The translations under genes were made by a program, and so were the position numbers. Source: Costus lasius (lineage: Eukaryota > Streptophyta > Magnoliopsida > Zingiberales > Costaceae). Taken from it: a DNA stretch of 64,000 nt. The notes beneath the pieces were generated by a model. It saw only the letters and a program-made list of their open reading frames with translations. It had not been told where the DNA came from and did not search any database. The stretch spans positions 127,488,499 to 127,552,498 of the forward strand of contig CM050446.2 of NCBI GenBank assembly GCA_027563935.2. The letters are read 5' to 3'. Below are positions 10,705 to 23,666 of this stretch, piece by piece (the stretch's first letter is position 1; every line of letters starts with the position of its first letter).

Positions 10705-12633
10705 TGTTGGGAAACCCCGGGGATATTTTTATAATTTTTCAGAGATAGACATCATAGATTACATTGCACAGCGGAAGAATATCCCCGAAATAGGCCAGTC
10801 CCAAAAACCTAGTGAAGATCGTCAAGCGAGGGAGTCGACACGATGTGATAGAAAATACCTTAAGCAAGCGTGGATGATGATGTCGAAGTAGGCGCCCAAG
10901 TGTTCGCCCTCTGCAGTCTCACACACACGGACTCCTCGAGCTCTCTTCTTCCTCGCTTGGTGTTAGCCTCGGGAAGAAGATCTAAGCCTTAGAGTCACCT
11001 TCTTCAACCTTACGCCACCTCCAAGGTATATGCGCCAAAGATGAAGAAGGGAAGGAGAAGAAGCCGCCAAGAGGAGGAAGACTTGTGGCTAGGGTTTAAT
11101 GGAAGAGGAGACCACCACTTGAACCCTTGCTCTCGCCCTCTTCTTGCTCACGCCTCCAAGACAAATCATATCATAAGAGGGGTGGCTAGAGGTCTTATTT
11201 ATGGCAAGGAGAGGCGGTTTATGGATGGCAAGGATGAAGCCAAGTGGGCGGCTTGGAGAAGAAGTAGGAGCTAGATTAGGAATTAATTAATCAAGTCCTA
11301 ATCCAATTAGGACTCTGATTAATTACTTAAATAATTAGCCCTTTACGCCCCATCAAGTATCAATTAATATCTCAAGTGATTTGATCAAATCCTAATAAAA
11401 TTAAATCACTTGAAGATGTCAACTATACCATAAGCGCAACTCCTAATCCAATTAGGAATCTTTATGCGCCAACTTGATGTTCTTCTCCCCATTATGCCCT
11501 TTTGGTCTCCTATCTCTTCATGACAACTTATTTGCAAGCCTAACTAAGCAATGGGCCTAGCCCAAGGTCCATTATGCATGTTAACCAAGCCATTGGATCC
11601 AATCCAAGTTAACCCAAGGTCAAATGAGGCTAACCATGGTTAATTTGGTCAATATGCCGTAAATGGAAGTTGGCCCAAATAGGTTTCTTCCATCTCATCA
11701 GACCCATTGCCGCTGATGAAATCTCATAAATAGATCCGAGTTATCCAATAACTCGATCATAAGGCTTCCCAATCAATACGAGAACTCAAGTACCTTGGTG
11801 TGTGACCCTGTAGGTCCCTTTGATGTTGGCAGTGCTGACCTAATGTCTCCACAAGCAGTGAGTGGCACCTATCAGAGCATCGCTGTTACCCAAGTCATCA
11901 GAATGGATATCGACATCGACATCCCCATCATCGTGACTAGGTACAGATACATTACGGTCCCTTTGTCGAACTGATATCCGATTGGACAAGTGTGTCATCA
12001 CTTATTTTTACCCAATCACATGGTCATGACTAAATCAGGTTCTCACCTGGGTATAGCCATACACTTTAGTCATAAACCATAGAGGAGCTCCATGGATATC
12101 ATGCTTCCCTAAGGAAGGGGCAAATCCTTTGTTTGTACATTGATCTTCTAATATGGGTCGTGACATACTCAATGACAACCGTTATGACCTCCCATTTACG
12201 GTGAGGCGTTAGGTTGCATCAAAGCATGTCCCTAACCATATAGAAGAGTCAATGACCTCAAGTCCAAGGATCAATGTATCTCCTATCACTTATGAGGTTA
12301 ACTCATGATACAAAGTCATTGCCTCACAGCGGGTCGGTCCAGTATATCCACCACTGATATACCCATGTGTCTGCGTTAGCACCGCGTACCTAACCAGCCC
12401 ACATACCAGTCTCACAAGTACCATAGCTGTCCCATATCCACTAAGGTGCATCGACTGGGGACAATAGTTTGAGCATAGATCCAATCTGTCTCCAGGGACA
12501 TTATCATGTAAGTACATAAACGCAGATTTAGCCAAACATAGATAATGACAATGCCAGAATGATATATATAAATATCTGAGTGAAGCAGTACAAAAGAGGA
12601 CCAATACTAGGTCTCAGGGCATATACCCCAACA
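10705..12633 (-). repeat. 3' LTR of the copia element
   Basis: On the plus strand it runs from TGTTGGGAAACCCCGG to ATACCCCAACA. It matches 18142-20071 nearly end to end. In the outer 180 bp I count about eight differences; the rest looks closer. The solo LTR at 2702-4769 is a more diverged relative in the opposite orientation. Confidence 0.93.
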
Positions 12634-12650
12634 ATCTCCCACTTGCACTA
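12634..12650 (-). promoter_or_regulatory. Polypurine tract of the copia element
   Basis: On the minus strand GTGCAAGTGGGAGAT directly precedes the 3' LTR start TGTTGGGG. Its position and purine content fit the plus-strand primer of reverse transcription. Confidence 0.75.
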
Positions 12651-12654
12651 AGAC

Positions 12655-13896
12655 CTAGAGGTTGAGGAACCTCAACCCCATATCTCTAGTATGACCATCA
12701 TGATTCTGCTGCGCCAAAGCCTTGGTCAGTGGATCTGCTAGATTATTCTCAGTATCAACTCTACTAATCTTGACATCACCCCGATCAATGATCTCTCTGA
12801 TCAGGTGAAATCTCCGGAGTATGTGTTTGAACCTTTGATGAGACTGTGGTTCCTTTGCCTGTGCAATGGCTCCATTGTTATCACAATAGAGCTCAATGGG
12901 ATCCACAGCAGCTGGAACCACTTGAAGATCAGATATGAACTTCTTCATCCAAACAGCTTCTTTAGCTGCCTCAGAAGCAGCAACATACTCGGCCTCTGTT
13001 GTAGAATCAGCTATGGTGGACTGTTTGAAACTTTTCCAGCAAACAACGCCTCCATTTAATTTGAACACATAGCCGACCTGCGATCTAAAGTCGTCAGGGT
13101 CAGACTGGAATGATGCATCAGTGTAGCCCTGAACACTGAGCTCTTCCTGTCCCCCATAAACCAAGAACAAATCCTTAGTTCTTCTCAGATTCTTGAGGAT
13201 GTTCTTTACAGCCACCCAGTGCTGCAGACCTGGATTGGATTGGTATCGGCTGGTTATGCTCACAGCATAAGCCACATCTGGTCTAATACACAACATTGCA
13301 TATATGATCGATCCTACTGTCGAAGCATAGGGAACTCGACTCATTTCATCCCTCTCAGCCTGTGTAGTAGGACATTGACTCTTTGAGAGAGTAAGACCAC
13401 GTCTTATTGGAAGGTATCCTCTTTTGGATTGCTCCATATTGAACCTTTCCAAGACCTTATCAATGTAGGTACTTTGACTAAGGGCGATGATCCTCTTAGA
13501 TCTATCCCGGTAGATCTTCACGCCTAGAATATAGGCGGCCTCCCCTAAGTCTTTCATCTCAAAACACTTTCCTAACCATATCTTCACAGACTGGAGAATA
13601 GGAATGTCGTTTCCGATGAGTAGTATGTCATCGATATACAAGATCAGTAAAGTCACCAAGCTCCCACTGAATTTTCTGTATACACAGGCGTCATCTTCAC
13701 TTCTGATAAAGCCATAATCTCTCACGGCTTCATCAAACCGAAGATTCCAACTTCGAGATGCTTGCTTTAATCCATAAATGGATTTTTTTAGCTTGCAGAC
13801 CTTACTTGTATCTGCAGGATGGATGAATCCATCAGGCTGTGTCATGTACACATCCTCAGTCAACTTTCCATTAAGGAATGCTGTCTTAATATCCAT
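12655..13896 (-). pseudogene. Copia reverse transcriptase and RNase H
   Basis: This is a 413-residue open frame. RT motifs in order are MDIKTAFLNGKLTEDVYM, KSIYGLKQASRSWNLRFDEA and the active-site block LYIDDILLIGND (the YVDD box here reads YIDD). RNase H follows with GYTDASFQSD, DSTTEAEYVAASEAAKEAVW and YCDNNGAIAQAKEP. The end, DMGLRFLNL, is a normal copia terminus. Upstream the frame is separated from the integrase region by a TGA at 13897-13899, where relatives have a tryptophan codon, so one G-to-A change splits the polyprotein. The product would copy element RNA into DNA in virus-like particles. Confidence 0.93.
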
Positions 13897-15148
13897 CTGT
13901 CATATCTCATAATCATGATATGCAGCTATAGCAAGCAGAATCCGAATGGATTTGATCATGGCAACTAGCAAAAAGGTTTCATCATAGTCCACCCCATGGA
14001 ATCCTTTAGCCACTAGTCTACCTTTGTAGGTAGCTATGTTGTCATCCATGTCAGTCTTTCTTTTGAAGACCCATTTACACCCTATGGGTTTTACCCCATC
14101 AGGTAGATCAACCAAATCCCATACTTGGTTAGCTGACATGGAATCTATTTCAGATCTTATGGCCTCAAGCCATCTCTCGGAGTCCAGTCCACTGACCGCC
14201 TCATCGTAGGTCCTGGGTTCATCCTCAATGGTCCTGGGTTCATCCTCAATGATGAAGATCCCGTCGTGTTGGGTCGGCAGCGACCCATACCTCTCAGGTG
14301 CACGACGAATCCTTACAGACCTACGTGGGACCTGTGTCTGAGCCTCAGGTTGCTCAGCAACCGTTACAGGTGGCTCAGGTTCCATATCTCTCTCTTGTGG
14401 TTGCACTTGGATCTCGTCCAAGTCAAACTTGCTCCCACTAACTTTTTTCATGAGAAATTCTTTCTCTAGAAAGACAGCAACCCGAGCAACAAAAACCTTA
14501 TTCTCTTTGGGAACATAGAAGTAGTATCCTTTAGTTTCCTTAGGATACCCCACAAAGATGCATTTATCAGATCTAGGTTCTAACTTGCTAGAATCCTGAC
14601 AGTTGACATAAGCCTCACATCCCCAGATTTTGATAAAAGAGAGATTAGGGCGTCTCCCACTCCATACCTCGTATGGAATCTTTGAGACACTCTTAGATGG
14701 AACGTTATTCAGTATAAGAGAAGCTGTCTCAAGTGCATAACCCCAGAATGAGGGTGGTAGAGTTGCATGACTCATCATGGACCGAACCATGTCCGACAAA
14801 GTTCGATTCCTCCTCTCAGACACACCATTCTATTGAGGTGTTCCAGGAGGAGTGAGTTGGGATATGATCCCACACTCCCTAAGATAGTCAAAGAACTCAC
14901 CGCTCAGGTACTCTCCACCTCGATCAGATCGAAGAGCTTTAATGGATCTTCCAAGCTGGTTCTCTACTTCATTTTTGAACTCCTTGAATTTCTCAAAGGA
15001 TTCAGATTTATGTCTCATCAGGTAGACATAACCATATCTACTGAAGTCATCAGTAAAAGTAATGAAGTAGTTGTGTCATCCTCTGGTTTGTTTATTGAAT
15101 GGCCCACACACATCAGTATGTATGAGATTCAACAAATCTTGTGCCCTC
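13897..15148 (-). pseudogene. Copia integrase core, linker and start of RT
   Basis: The catalytic positions are all visible: the first aspartate in LIHTDVCGP (near 15110), the second in RSDRGGEYLSGEFFDYL (near 14930), and the glutamate in SERRNRTLSDMVRSMM (near 14810). The downstream linker includes CEAYVNCQDSSKLEPRSDKC and RSVRIRRAPERYG, then EIDSMSANQVWDLVDLP begins RT. Stops interrupt at about 15070 (within TRG-HNYF) and at 14830-14832, and a frameshift lies near 15155. Integrase would join element cDNA to host DNA. Confidence 0.9.
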
Positions 15149-15787
15149 TCACCAGTTGGTGAAGGGTGCCTTTGTCATTTTCCCTAATAAACAAGGCTCA
15201 CATGTGTCAAATGAATCTATCAATCCATTTGCATGGAGTTGATGAATGTGATTCTTGTTTATGTGGCCCAATCGACAATGCCATAGGAAGGCACCAATTG
15301 AACTACTCAGTTTGGTCCTTTTACTATTTACGTTACAGATAGAACTATTCATGTCCAAGACATATAAACCATTGCACAATGTACCTTTCCCATAAAACAT
15401 ATTTGCAAATGAGAAAGAATAAGAGTTCTCCTTTATTTCAAATATAAATCTTTTTCTTGCTAAGCAAGGGATAGATATAATGTTTTTGGTTAACGAAGGT
15501 ACATAATAGCAATTGTCTAGTTCTAATTGAAGTCCTGAAGGTAGGGAGAGAGTCAAAATTCCTACAGCAACAGCAGCAACTTGTGCCCCGTTTCCAACTC
15601 GTAGGTCAATCTCTCCAGGCCGCACCGATCTACTCTTTTTGAGCCCCTCCATATTTATACAAATATGAGCACCACATGCGGTATCCAATACCCATGATAT
15701 AGAAGTAGAAAGGTTGACTTCAGTAACATAAATACTTGAGCTAGAAGTAAAGGTCAAGTCTTTCTTCTCCTCATTTTGCAGTTGCAT
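15149..15787 (-). pseudogene. Copia aspartic protease and GAG-pre-integrase domain
   Basis: The protease active site is WVLDTACGAHIC near residue 35; the DTA triad is kept. The zinc-binding pre-integrase module follows, with FLWHCRLGHINKNHIHQLHA and CEPCLLGKMTKAPF, the usual H-H-C-C ligands. The frame ends in a frameshift near 15155. Spacing to gag is continuous after one stop. Confidence 0.88.
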
Positions 15788-16597
15788 GCAGTACCTTCTC
15801 CAATGGCCCTGCTAGCCACAATGGAAGCACCGCTGATCCTTTGACTTCTTTGCCTTTTTCTTCAATGCCCTGGTAGGACACTTGGCACTGCCCTTAGCAC
15901 GTGTCTTTCCCTTTTTCTTTATCTTCTTGGTCGTAGGGACCAAAAGAACAGAATTGGGTTTGGTCTTACCCATTTCACGCTCGGCTGTTTGGAGCATATT
16001 CAGTAGTTCCTCCCTTGTGCATTCAATCCAGTTCATATTGAAGTTTATAATAAACGGACTAAAGCTAGGGGGCAGGGACTGCAGAATAAGATCCACAACC
16101 AGCTCGTTATCTATAGTGTGTCCCAGTCTCCTAAGAGGATCCACATTCCCAATCAACTTGAGAACATGGGGTTTCACTGGTACACTTTCAAATAACTTGC
16201 ACCGAAAGACTGCTTTGGCAATGTCATATCTCTCAGTTCTAGCCTAAGCCTCGAACATCAGTTTCAAATAAGTAATCATCTGAAAAGCGTTCTGCTCCTC
16301 ATATTGCACCTGTAGTTCAGGTGTCATAGTGGCTAGCATGAGACATGCTACCTCCAAAGAGTCATCCTGATGCTTTCTAAAAGCATCCCTATCTGCCGCT
16401 CGGGCATTAGGCACAGGAGTTGCAGGAAGAGGCTGCTCAAGGACATACAATTTTTTCTCGAGCTTGAGGGCTATCCTCAAGTTCCGATGCCAGTCCATAA
16501 AGTTGGATCCAACCAACATATCCTTGTCTAAAAGGGATTGCAGTGTTAATCCGCCAGTGTTCGTAGCCATTGTTCTACAACAACCAAGAAACAGCAT
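15788..16597 (-). pseudogene. Copia gag (capsid and zinc knuckle)
   Basis: A probable start at 16570 reads MATNTGGLTLQSLLDKDMLV, followed by WHRNLRIALK and a capsid-like region. After a stop at 16244-16246 the frame goes on with RTERYDIAKAVFRCKL and TREELLNMLQTAEREMGKTK. A CCHC knuckle near 15820-15785 keeps all four ligands (C-F-H-C, then H, then C) but has a stop between the second cysteine and the histidine. Gag would form the particle and bind element RNA. Confidence 0.88.
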
Positions 16598-18128
16598 ATT
16601 AGTACTACTTCAAGTCATTTAAACTGGACTTGTTTTAAATGACTATGGCTCCCACTATTTTAATCGAATTGACAACCCACAAAGTCAATCGAGAAATTTG
16701 AGATTTCCTAGTGAGATGGGATCCTCATTTCACATGGGGCTTCGCATCCCACGAGGGTGGAATGAGATGCACAAAGTGACCTATGCTTCTTGAGGTGGGC
16801 TCGCCGGCCGATTGCTCCAAGTAATTCCCCTTATTGAGACAGTCTAGGCATTTCATGTCCAGCGAGGGCTGGATACAACATGAAACCCTAACCTCTCAAT
16901 GATGCCTCTAGAGTTTCATCATGTGCCCAGCACATATGAAAATTTAGTCAAGTATATTCCTAATCGTTATGCCCAGGGCCAACAGTTTCCTTGCGAAGGC
17001 GCGCTCGGTTAAAATGGACCGGAGAAACCATTGTCACCACACACCTTCTAAAGATAAGTGGGTGTGTCCCACGAGGGTGGGAAACAGCTCACAACACCAC
17101 TGATCGATAGCTTGATGAGGGCTACGCATTAGAAGGCTACTAGACTTGATATTTTGTTTGAGGGTTTTTGAGGTCTCATCAACTTAGTTTTATCTTATGT
17201 CTAACATTACAGGCATGTAAACCTATAGTGATAACATAAAGATAAAACATCACAGGCATGCTTTAGTAGTTATAGAAAGCAGTAAAGGATGATGTGATCA
17301 TAGCCTATTCAAGACATTGAACCAACCCATGCCAAAGGAGGTTCAACTCTTGACCTAGGACTCAAGCCCCAAAACCTAACCTAGCCGACCTCTAAGTAGA
17401 TTTTCAAGCTCGGCTCCAAGGTCCTTCAAGGGCAAGCCGCTACCTTGCAGAGATCAAGAAAGCTAGCTCACAAGCCCTAAGGCTCGACCATGCTTTCTTC
17501 TTCCGCCAAGCAAGCTTGTGCCACCTTTGATGCTTATTGCGCCATCAAGCAAGGATGCGCCACCAAGCATGTGCCATGTAGGATGCGTCCCCTAATCTTC
17601 ATCTTAAATTTTACAAAATAAAAATAAAAGATGGCACGCAAGCCACACAAAGATACATCACAGGCATGCAAAGGGGCTTGACTCATGATCACAACATCAT
17701 GCACAAACAAGGTACTTACTCATGCAATTCTACATACTCATGAAAAACATAAAATCTGAAATTTTATTTTTTTCATAAAACAAGTCTCTTTTTCTCATCT
17801 TCTTATCACAAATCTTTCGGTTATTTGCGATTAATTTTTCATGACGATTTCATAGATCCTATCGGCTGACAATTATTGTCAGATCAAGAGACTCGGCCAG
17901 TCTGAAGACACAATGTCCGTGACAAAATTACGTACGCTTTTGATCTTAAATCAATCAAGAAAAATAATCCAAAAATCCAAAAGAGATTGAATAGAGGATA
18001 GGAACAAGAAACCCTAATTTTTCTATTTTAGAAAAACCATGCGCCATATGATCATGCTATTTGCGAAAATAGAAATATGGCATGTGAGCATGAAAATCAT
18101 GAGAAACATCGTTCGATGCTCGCAAGTC
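16598..18128 (-). other. Leader between primer site and gag of the copia element
   Basis: About 1.5 kb without a supportable gene. It is moderately AT-rich, with several cccacgagggtgg(g/a) copies near 16750-17080 and aggcatg-containing stretches near 17215-17660. This is the 5' untranslated leader by position. Confidence 0.6.
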
Positions 18129-18140
18129 GCTCTGATACCA
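18129..18140 (-). promoter_or_regulatory. Primer binding site, tRNA-Met type
   Basis: On the minus strand TGGTATCAGAGC follows the 5' LTR after two bases. It matches the usual copia site complementary to the 3' end of initiator tRNA-Met. Confidence 0.9.
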
Positions 18141-18141
18141 C

Positions 18142-20071
18142 CGTTGGGAAACCCCGGGGATATATTTACAATTTTTCAGAGATAGACATCATAGATTACA
18201 TTCCACAACAGAAGAATATCCCCGAAACAGGCCAGTCCCAAAAACCTAATGAAGATCGTCAAGCGAGGGAGTCGACACGATGTGATAGAAAATACCTTAA
18301 GCAAGCGTGGATGATGATGTTGAAGTAGGCGCCCAAGTGTTCGCCCTCTGCAGTCTCACACACACGGACTCCTCGAGCTCTCTTCTTCCTCGCTTGGTGC
18401 TAGCCTCAGGAAGAAGATCCAAGCCTTAGAGTCACCTTCTTCAACCTTACGCCACCTCCAAGGTATATGCGCTAAAGATGAAGAAGGGAAGGAGAAGAAG
18501 CTGCCAAGAGGAGGAAGACCTGTGGCTAGGGTTTAATGGAAGAGGAGACCGCCACTTGAACCCTTGCTCTCGCCCTCTTCTTGCTCACGCCTCCAAGACA
18601 AATCATATCATAAGAGGGGCGGCTAGAGGTCTTATTTATAGCAAGGAGAGGCGGTTTATGGATGGCAAGGATTAAGCCATGTGGGCGACTTGGAGAAGAA
18701 GTAGGAGAGCTAGATTAGGAATTAATTAATCAAGTCCTAATCCAATTAGGACTCTAATTAATTACTTAAATAATCAGCCCTTTACGCCCCATCAAGTATC
18801 AATTAATATCTCAAGTGATTTGATCAAATCCTAATAAAATTAAATCACTTGAAGATGTCAACTATACCATAAGAGCAACTCCTAATCCAATTAGGAGTCT
18901 TTATGCGCGAGCTTGATGTTTTTCTCCCCATTATGCCCTTTTGGTTTCCTATCTCTTCATGACAACTTATTTGCAAGCCTAACTAAGCAATGGGCCTAGC
19001 CCAAGGTCCATTATGCATGTTAACCAAGCCATTGGATCCAATCCAAGTTAACCCAAGGTCAAATGAGGCTAACCATAGTTAATTTGGTCAATATGCCGTA
19101 AATGGAAGTTGGCCCAAATAGGTTTCTTCCATCTCATCAGGCTCATTGCCGCTGATGAAATCTCATAAATAGATCCGAGTTATCCAATAACTCGATCATA
19201 AGGCTTCCCAATCAATACGAGAACTCAAATATCTTGGTGTGTGGCCCTATAGGTCCCTTTGACGTTGGCAGTGCTGACCTAATGTCACCACAAGCAGTGA
19301 GTGGCACCTAGCAGTGCATCGCTGCTACCCAAGTCATCGGAATGGATATCGACATCCACATCCCCATCATCGCGACTAGGTACAGATACATTACGGTCCC
19401 TTTGCCGAACTGATATCCGATTGGACAAGTGTGTCATCACTTGTTTTTACCCAATCACATGGTCATGACTAAATCAAGTTCTCACCTGGGTATGGTCATA
19501 CACTTTCAGTCATAAACCATAGAGGAGCTCTATGGATATCATGCTTCCCTAAGGAAGGGGCAAATCCTTTGTCTGTACATTGATCTTCTAATATGGGTCG
19601 TGACATACTCAATGACAACCGTTATGACCTCCCATTTACGGTGAGACATTAGGTTGCATCAAAGCATGTCCCTAACCATATAGAAGAGTCAATGACCTCA
19701 AGTCCAAGGATCAATGTATCTCCTATCACTTGTGAGGTTAACTCATGACACAAAGTAATTGTCTCACAGCGAGTCGGTCCAGTATATCCACCACTGATAT
19801 ACCCATGTGTATGCGTTAGCACTGCGTTCCTAACCAGCCCACATATCAGTCTCACAAGTACCATAGCTGTCCCATATCCACTAAGGTACATCGACTAGGG
19901 ATAATAGTTTGAGCATAGATTCAATCTGTCTCCAGGGACATTATCATATAAGTACATAAACGCATAAGTAGCCAAACATAGATAATGACAATGCCAGAAT
20001 GATATATAGATATCTGAGTTAAGCAGTACAAAAGAGGACTAATACTAGGTCTTAGGGCATATACCCCAACA
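18142..20071 (-). repeat. 5' LTR of the copia element
   Basis: On the plus strand it starts CGTTGGGAAACC, where the other LTR has TGTTGGG (first base mutated), and ends ATACCCCAACA before the acaag target copy. Length is 1,930 bp. Confidence 0.93.
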
Positions 20072-20076
20072 ACAAG

Positions 20077-22003
20077 TTGATAGGGAGACATGCCAAGTGG
20101 GGTTTTGAAGGCTGTTATTTAATGGAAGCTCATCTCATTTTGAGATATTCCCTGACTGCTGGCACTGATCACAATTGATAATAATCGCCAAGCATCTCAG
20201 AAAATAGTAAGCCAATAAAGTCCGGACTGTAGTACTTTGAAGGTTGTCTTCGAAGCACTAGCATGACCTACATAAGGTGACGAGTGGCAATGATGTAGAA
20301 CATCCTAGATCTCCTCTTCAGGTATGCAGTGTCTAAATAGACCATCGGCACATCATCGAAATAACAGAGGATCGTCCTAGTAGTAGTGTTTAATGTCATG
20401 CAAGAATCTTTTCTTTTGCTACCACGAAAGATCAAAGGGTAGGATGTCAGATACTAAATAATCGACAAAGTCAGCGTACCAGGGCATTTCAATTCCTGTC
20501 AGAGCTAAAAGTTGTTCATCTGAAAATAGCCATTAATGTCGAGGTGGCGGTCTTTTTCTTCTTTTTCGTCATGCGGCAAGCATGACAAGTGATCTGCCAC
20601 TAAATTTTCTGAACTTTCTTGTCGCGGATCTCTAAGTCGAATTCCTGGAGCAAAAGGATCCAATGAATTAAACGTGGCTTTGTGTCTTTCTTGGATAGAA
20701 GGTAGCTGATAGCAGCATGATCTGTGTAAACAATTACTTTTGAATTAATGACGTAGAATCTAAATTTATCAAAAGCAAAGATAATAGTTAGAAGCTCTTT
20801 TTCAGTGGTGGCGTAGTTAATCTGAGCTCCGTTCAGGTTTCGACTAGTATAGTAAATAGCATGTAGTTTGTTGTCCTTCCATTGTCCAAGAACTGCCCGG
20901 ACTGCAAAATCACTCGCATCGCACATAAGTTCGAATGGAAGGGACTAATCTGGTGGCTACATGATAGGAGCTGAAATCAAGGCCCTCTTCAATTTTTCGA
21001 AAGCTGCCATGCAATCGTGATCAAAAGAAAACAAAACATATTTAGCAAGTAGATTAGTCAGAGAAGTTTTTTATGAAATGGCGGTAAAATCCAGCATATC
21101 CAAGGAAGCTTCGAACTCCCTTTTTAGAAGAAGGGGGAGGCATTTTTTCAATGACGTCAACTTTAGATTTGTCAACCTCGATGCCATGCTCAGAGATCAA
21201 GTGGCCTAGCACTATCCCTTCGTGCACCATGAAATGACATTTTTCCTAGTTTAAGAAGGCGAGGTTGACTTCCTCGCATCTCTGCAACACCTTAGAGAGA
21301 TTTGCAAGACAGATATCAAATGAAGTGTCATAGACCGAAAAATCATCCATGAAAATATCCATTATATTCTCAATAAAATCAGAAAAAATTTAAACCATGC
21401 ATCTCTAAAAAATAGCAAGGGTGTTACAAAGCTCAAATGGAATTCGGCGATAGGCAAATGTCCCGTAGGGACAGGTGAAAGTAGTCTTTTCCTGATCCTC
21501 TGGGTGAATAGGAATCTAGAAAAATCCTGAAAAATCATCAAGGAAACAGAGGTGGGAGTTCTTAGCTAGCCTCTCTAGCATTTGGTTGATGAAGGGAAGT
21601 GGGTAGTGTTCCTTGCGCGTGGCCTTGTTTGGCTTCCTGTAGTCTATGCACATGCGCCATCCTGATATTGGGTAAATGACCCCGTGTCAAGTAATTTCAG
21701 TACCTCTTTCTTGACCACATCTTTCATGTTCGGATTCAAGCGGCGCTGGAACTCCACTGAAGCTTTACTTTCATTTTTAAAAAAAATCCTGTGCATACAG
21801 AATGAAGGATTAATTCCCTTAATATCTTCTAATGAATACCCAATTACCTTCTTATGAAGCCGTAGTTCATTCAGTAGCTTCTCAGTCTCTTCTTCACTTA
21901 AATCAGTGTTAATTATCACAGAACGAGTAGAGTTAGCATCAAAAAAATCATATTTAAGATTAATGGGAAGGGGTTTGAACTCCAGCTCCTTCTTCTCAGA
22001 CAA
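20077..22003 (-). pseudogene. Athila-like RT, RNase H and integrase zinc-finger remnant
   Basis: RT starts in the open piece 21644-22003 (LKYDFFDANSTR, VIGYSLEDIKGINPSFCMHR, RRLNPNMKDVVKKEVLKLLD) and continues with stops through MCIDYRKPNKATRKEHYPLP, IFMDDFSVYD (active-site box FMDD) and GVRSFLGYAGFYRHFIKNFS. RNase H is open at 20600-20926 ([57 protein letters not shown]). The integrase zinc finger ends at CDQCQQSGNISK near 20130, and the next recognisable residues, TAFKTPLGMSPYQL, belong after the catalytic core. The D,D,E core of roughly 170 residues has therefore been lost at about 20115. Confidence 0.87.
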
Positions 22004-22229
22004 GCCAGACTTAACCTCACCAAGACTCTCAAACTTTAATTTTCTGAACCCTACATTTGGAGTGGCATCTAGAATTTTTACATAGTCTTGTGTTTCATCA
22101 GCGCATTTCTCGTTCCCATTTTAGTTGCCAGCTGTCGGTAGACAAGTTCAATTTTATCCTCCACTGTGTCTATGCTGCAACAGGATCCTGCAGAAAATGG
22201 TTTTCTAAGAGTGGAGGATAGGTCAAATT
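22004..22229 (-). other. Gag to RT junction lacking the protease
   Basis: Only about 225 bp separate gag from RT. They keep a linker with IDTVEDKIELVYRQLATKMG, but no DTGA/DMGA-type active site or LGRPFL flap can be found. In Athila-type elements the aspartic protease lies here, so it has probably been deleted. Confidence 0.6.
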
Positions 22230-23666
22230 CTAATTGGATTCCACTCCGCATTGTGATCGTATTACAGTGCTCATTGGGGTTGGCTTCTTATTGAGCTGAA
22301 AAGTTGACCTAGAAGAGGAATTGGCCTGCTGAGTAAGCTGGGTGATTTGATTTTCTAGGGTATTTGAATGTGTAGACATGGATTCCACCTTCAGGTTCAG
22401 CTCGTGGATAGACTCATTGACATCGTCATTTTGCTTAATCTGTATAGCAAGAAACTTTTCCAGCATCAACTCTAGACTTGACTTGTGAGGTGGGCCTGGC
22501 TGTCTTTGATTGATAGTTAGAGGTTGCATTCTGGGAGGAGGCCTAAAATTAGAAGAAGAGTTTGGATTAGCAAAGTTTGCAGGAGAGACTTGCCCTTGGA
22601 CAAACCTATAGGAGAAATTCGAGTGATTTCTCCATCCTCGATTATACGTGCTCGAGTAGAGATCGTTCTGATTTCTGAAATTCCTGATAGCATTGACTTG
22701 TTCAGATGGAGCGCTCAAAATGTGGCAGTCATCAGCAGCATATCCTGGCACTCCACAAACATCATAAGTCACAGAGTTAGAAGTAGAAACATTTGCAGAA
22801 TCAATTTTTGATGAAAGTGAATCTACTTTTGCTACTAAGGAATTAATTATGTGTAGATAATACTTCCCTGAATTTCACACTGTCTCGCTCCTCTCTCCTG
22901 ACCATTGGTAATGGTTAAGGGCCGTGTCCTCGATTAAATCCATAGCTTCATCATAGTTTGTGTTCATGAGTGCCCTACCAGCAGCTGCATCTACAGAAAG
23001 TCTTGTTTGATATAATATACCACTATAAAAAGTATATATGTTTACCCATTTCTATAGACCATGATATGGGCACATCTGCAGTAGCTCCTTAAATCGGTCT
23101 CATACTTCATAGAGGGACTCTCCATCATGCTAAGCAAAGTTTGTAATCTGATTCCTCAGCTGGGCTATTTTGCTCGGTGGGAAGTATTTTGACAGAAAAG
23201 TTTGTGATAGTTGATCCCACGTCGTGATGGAGCCCTAGGGTAGAGATTGTAGCCATGCTTTGGCTCGATCCCTGAGAGAAAAAGAAAAGAGTCTTAGTTT
23301 TATAGCATTAGGGAGAGCACCATTAATCTATAAAGTGTCACAGCATTCTAAAAAGATAGAAAGATGAAGGTTCGGGTCTTCTGTAGCTGCTCCACTGAAT
23401 TGGTTTTGTTGCACCACCTATACTAAGGATGGCTTGATCTCGAAGTTATTAGCTTTGATAGCCGGTCGTGATATGCTCGAGTGCACGCCAGAGATGGTGG
23501 GTGCTGCAAAGTCCTTAAGAGAGCGATTCGCTTCCATCATCAGACTATTTATAAATTCTCCTAAAAGCTTTAGTCTCTTTAAGTTTCTGCGAATTAGCCG
23601 AAAAGTTCACTCTATCTTTGGGTCTACAGGTACAAGTTTCCCTGTTCGAAGAGTGTTCCTCGGCAT
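22230..23666 (-). pseudogene. Athila-like gag
   Basis: The start MPRNTLRTGKLVPVDPK at 23666 lies about 170 bp after the primer site. Further on are FSLRDRAKAWLQSLP, GSITTWDQLSQTFLSKYFPP and KIAQLRNQITNFA, the retrotransposon gag (capsid) signature, then a degenerate C-terminal knuckle region, CGVPGYAADDCHI, in the open piece 22230-22772, and a polar tail with MLEKFLAIQIKQND. At least five stops interrupt the frame. The product would form the particle of the element. Confidence 0.82.

Larger units (their letters stand above)
10705..20071 (-). mobile_element. Near-complete Tork/Angela-like Ty1/copia retrotransposon
   Basis: Target site acaag flanks it at 10700-10704 and 20072-20076. It has two LTRs of about 1.93 kb, a tRNA-Met primer site, a leader of about 1.5 kb, one gag-pol reading region (16597 to 12655 on the minus strand) in the copia order gag, protease, integrase, RT, RNase H, and a polypurine tract. 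The reading is broken by about five in-frame stops and one frameshift, with no large deletion, so it is a fairly young but dead copy. LTR length, primer and protein motifs fit the Tork/Angela group; lineage is inferred from memory of the family. Confidence 0.93.

Noticed and set aside
11041..11274. Small frame (MKKGRRRSRQ...) also present at 18478
   Set aside because: It occurs in both LTRs of one element on the antisense strand, so the repetition only reflects LTR identity.
13900..16597. Active copia element
   Set aside because: Although domains and LTRs are complete, at least four in-frame stops and a frameshift break the polyprotein.
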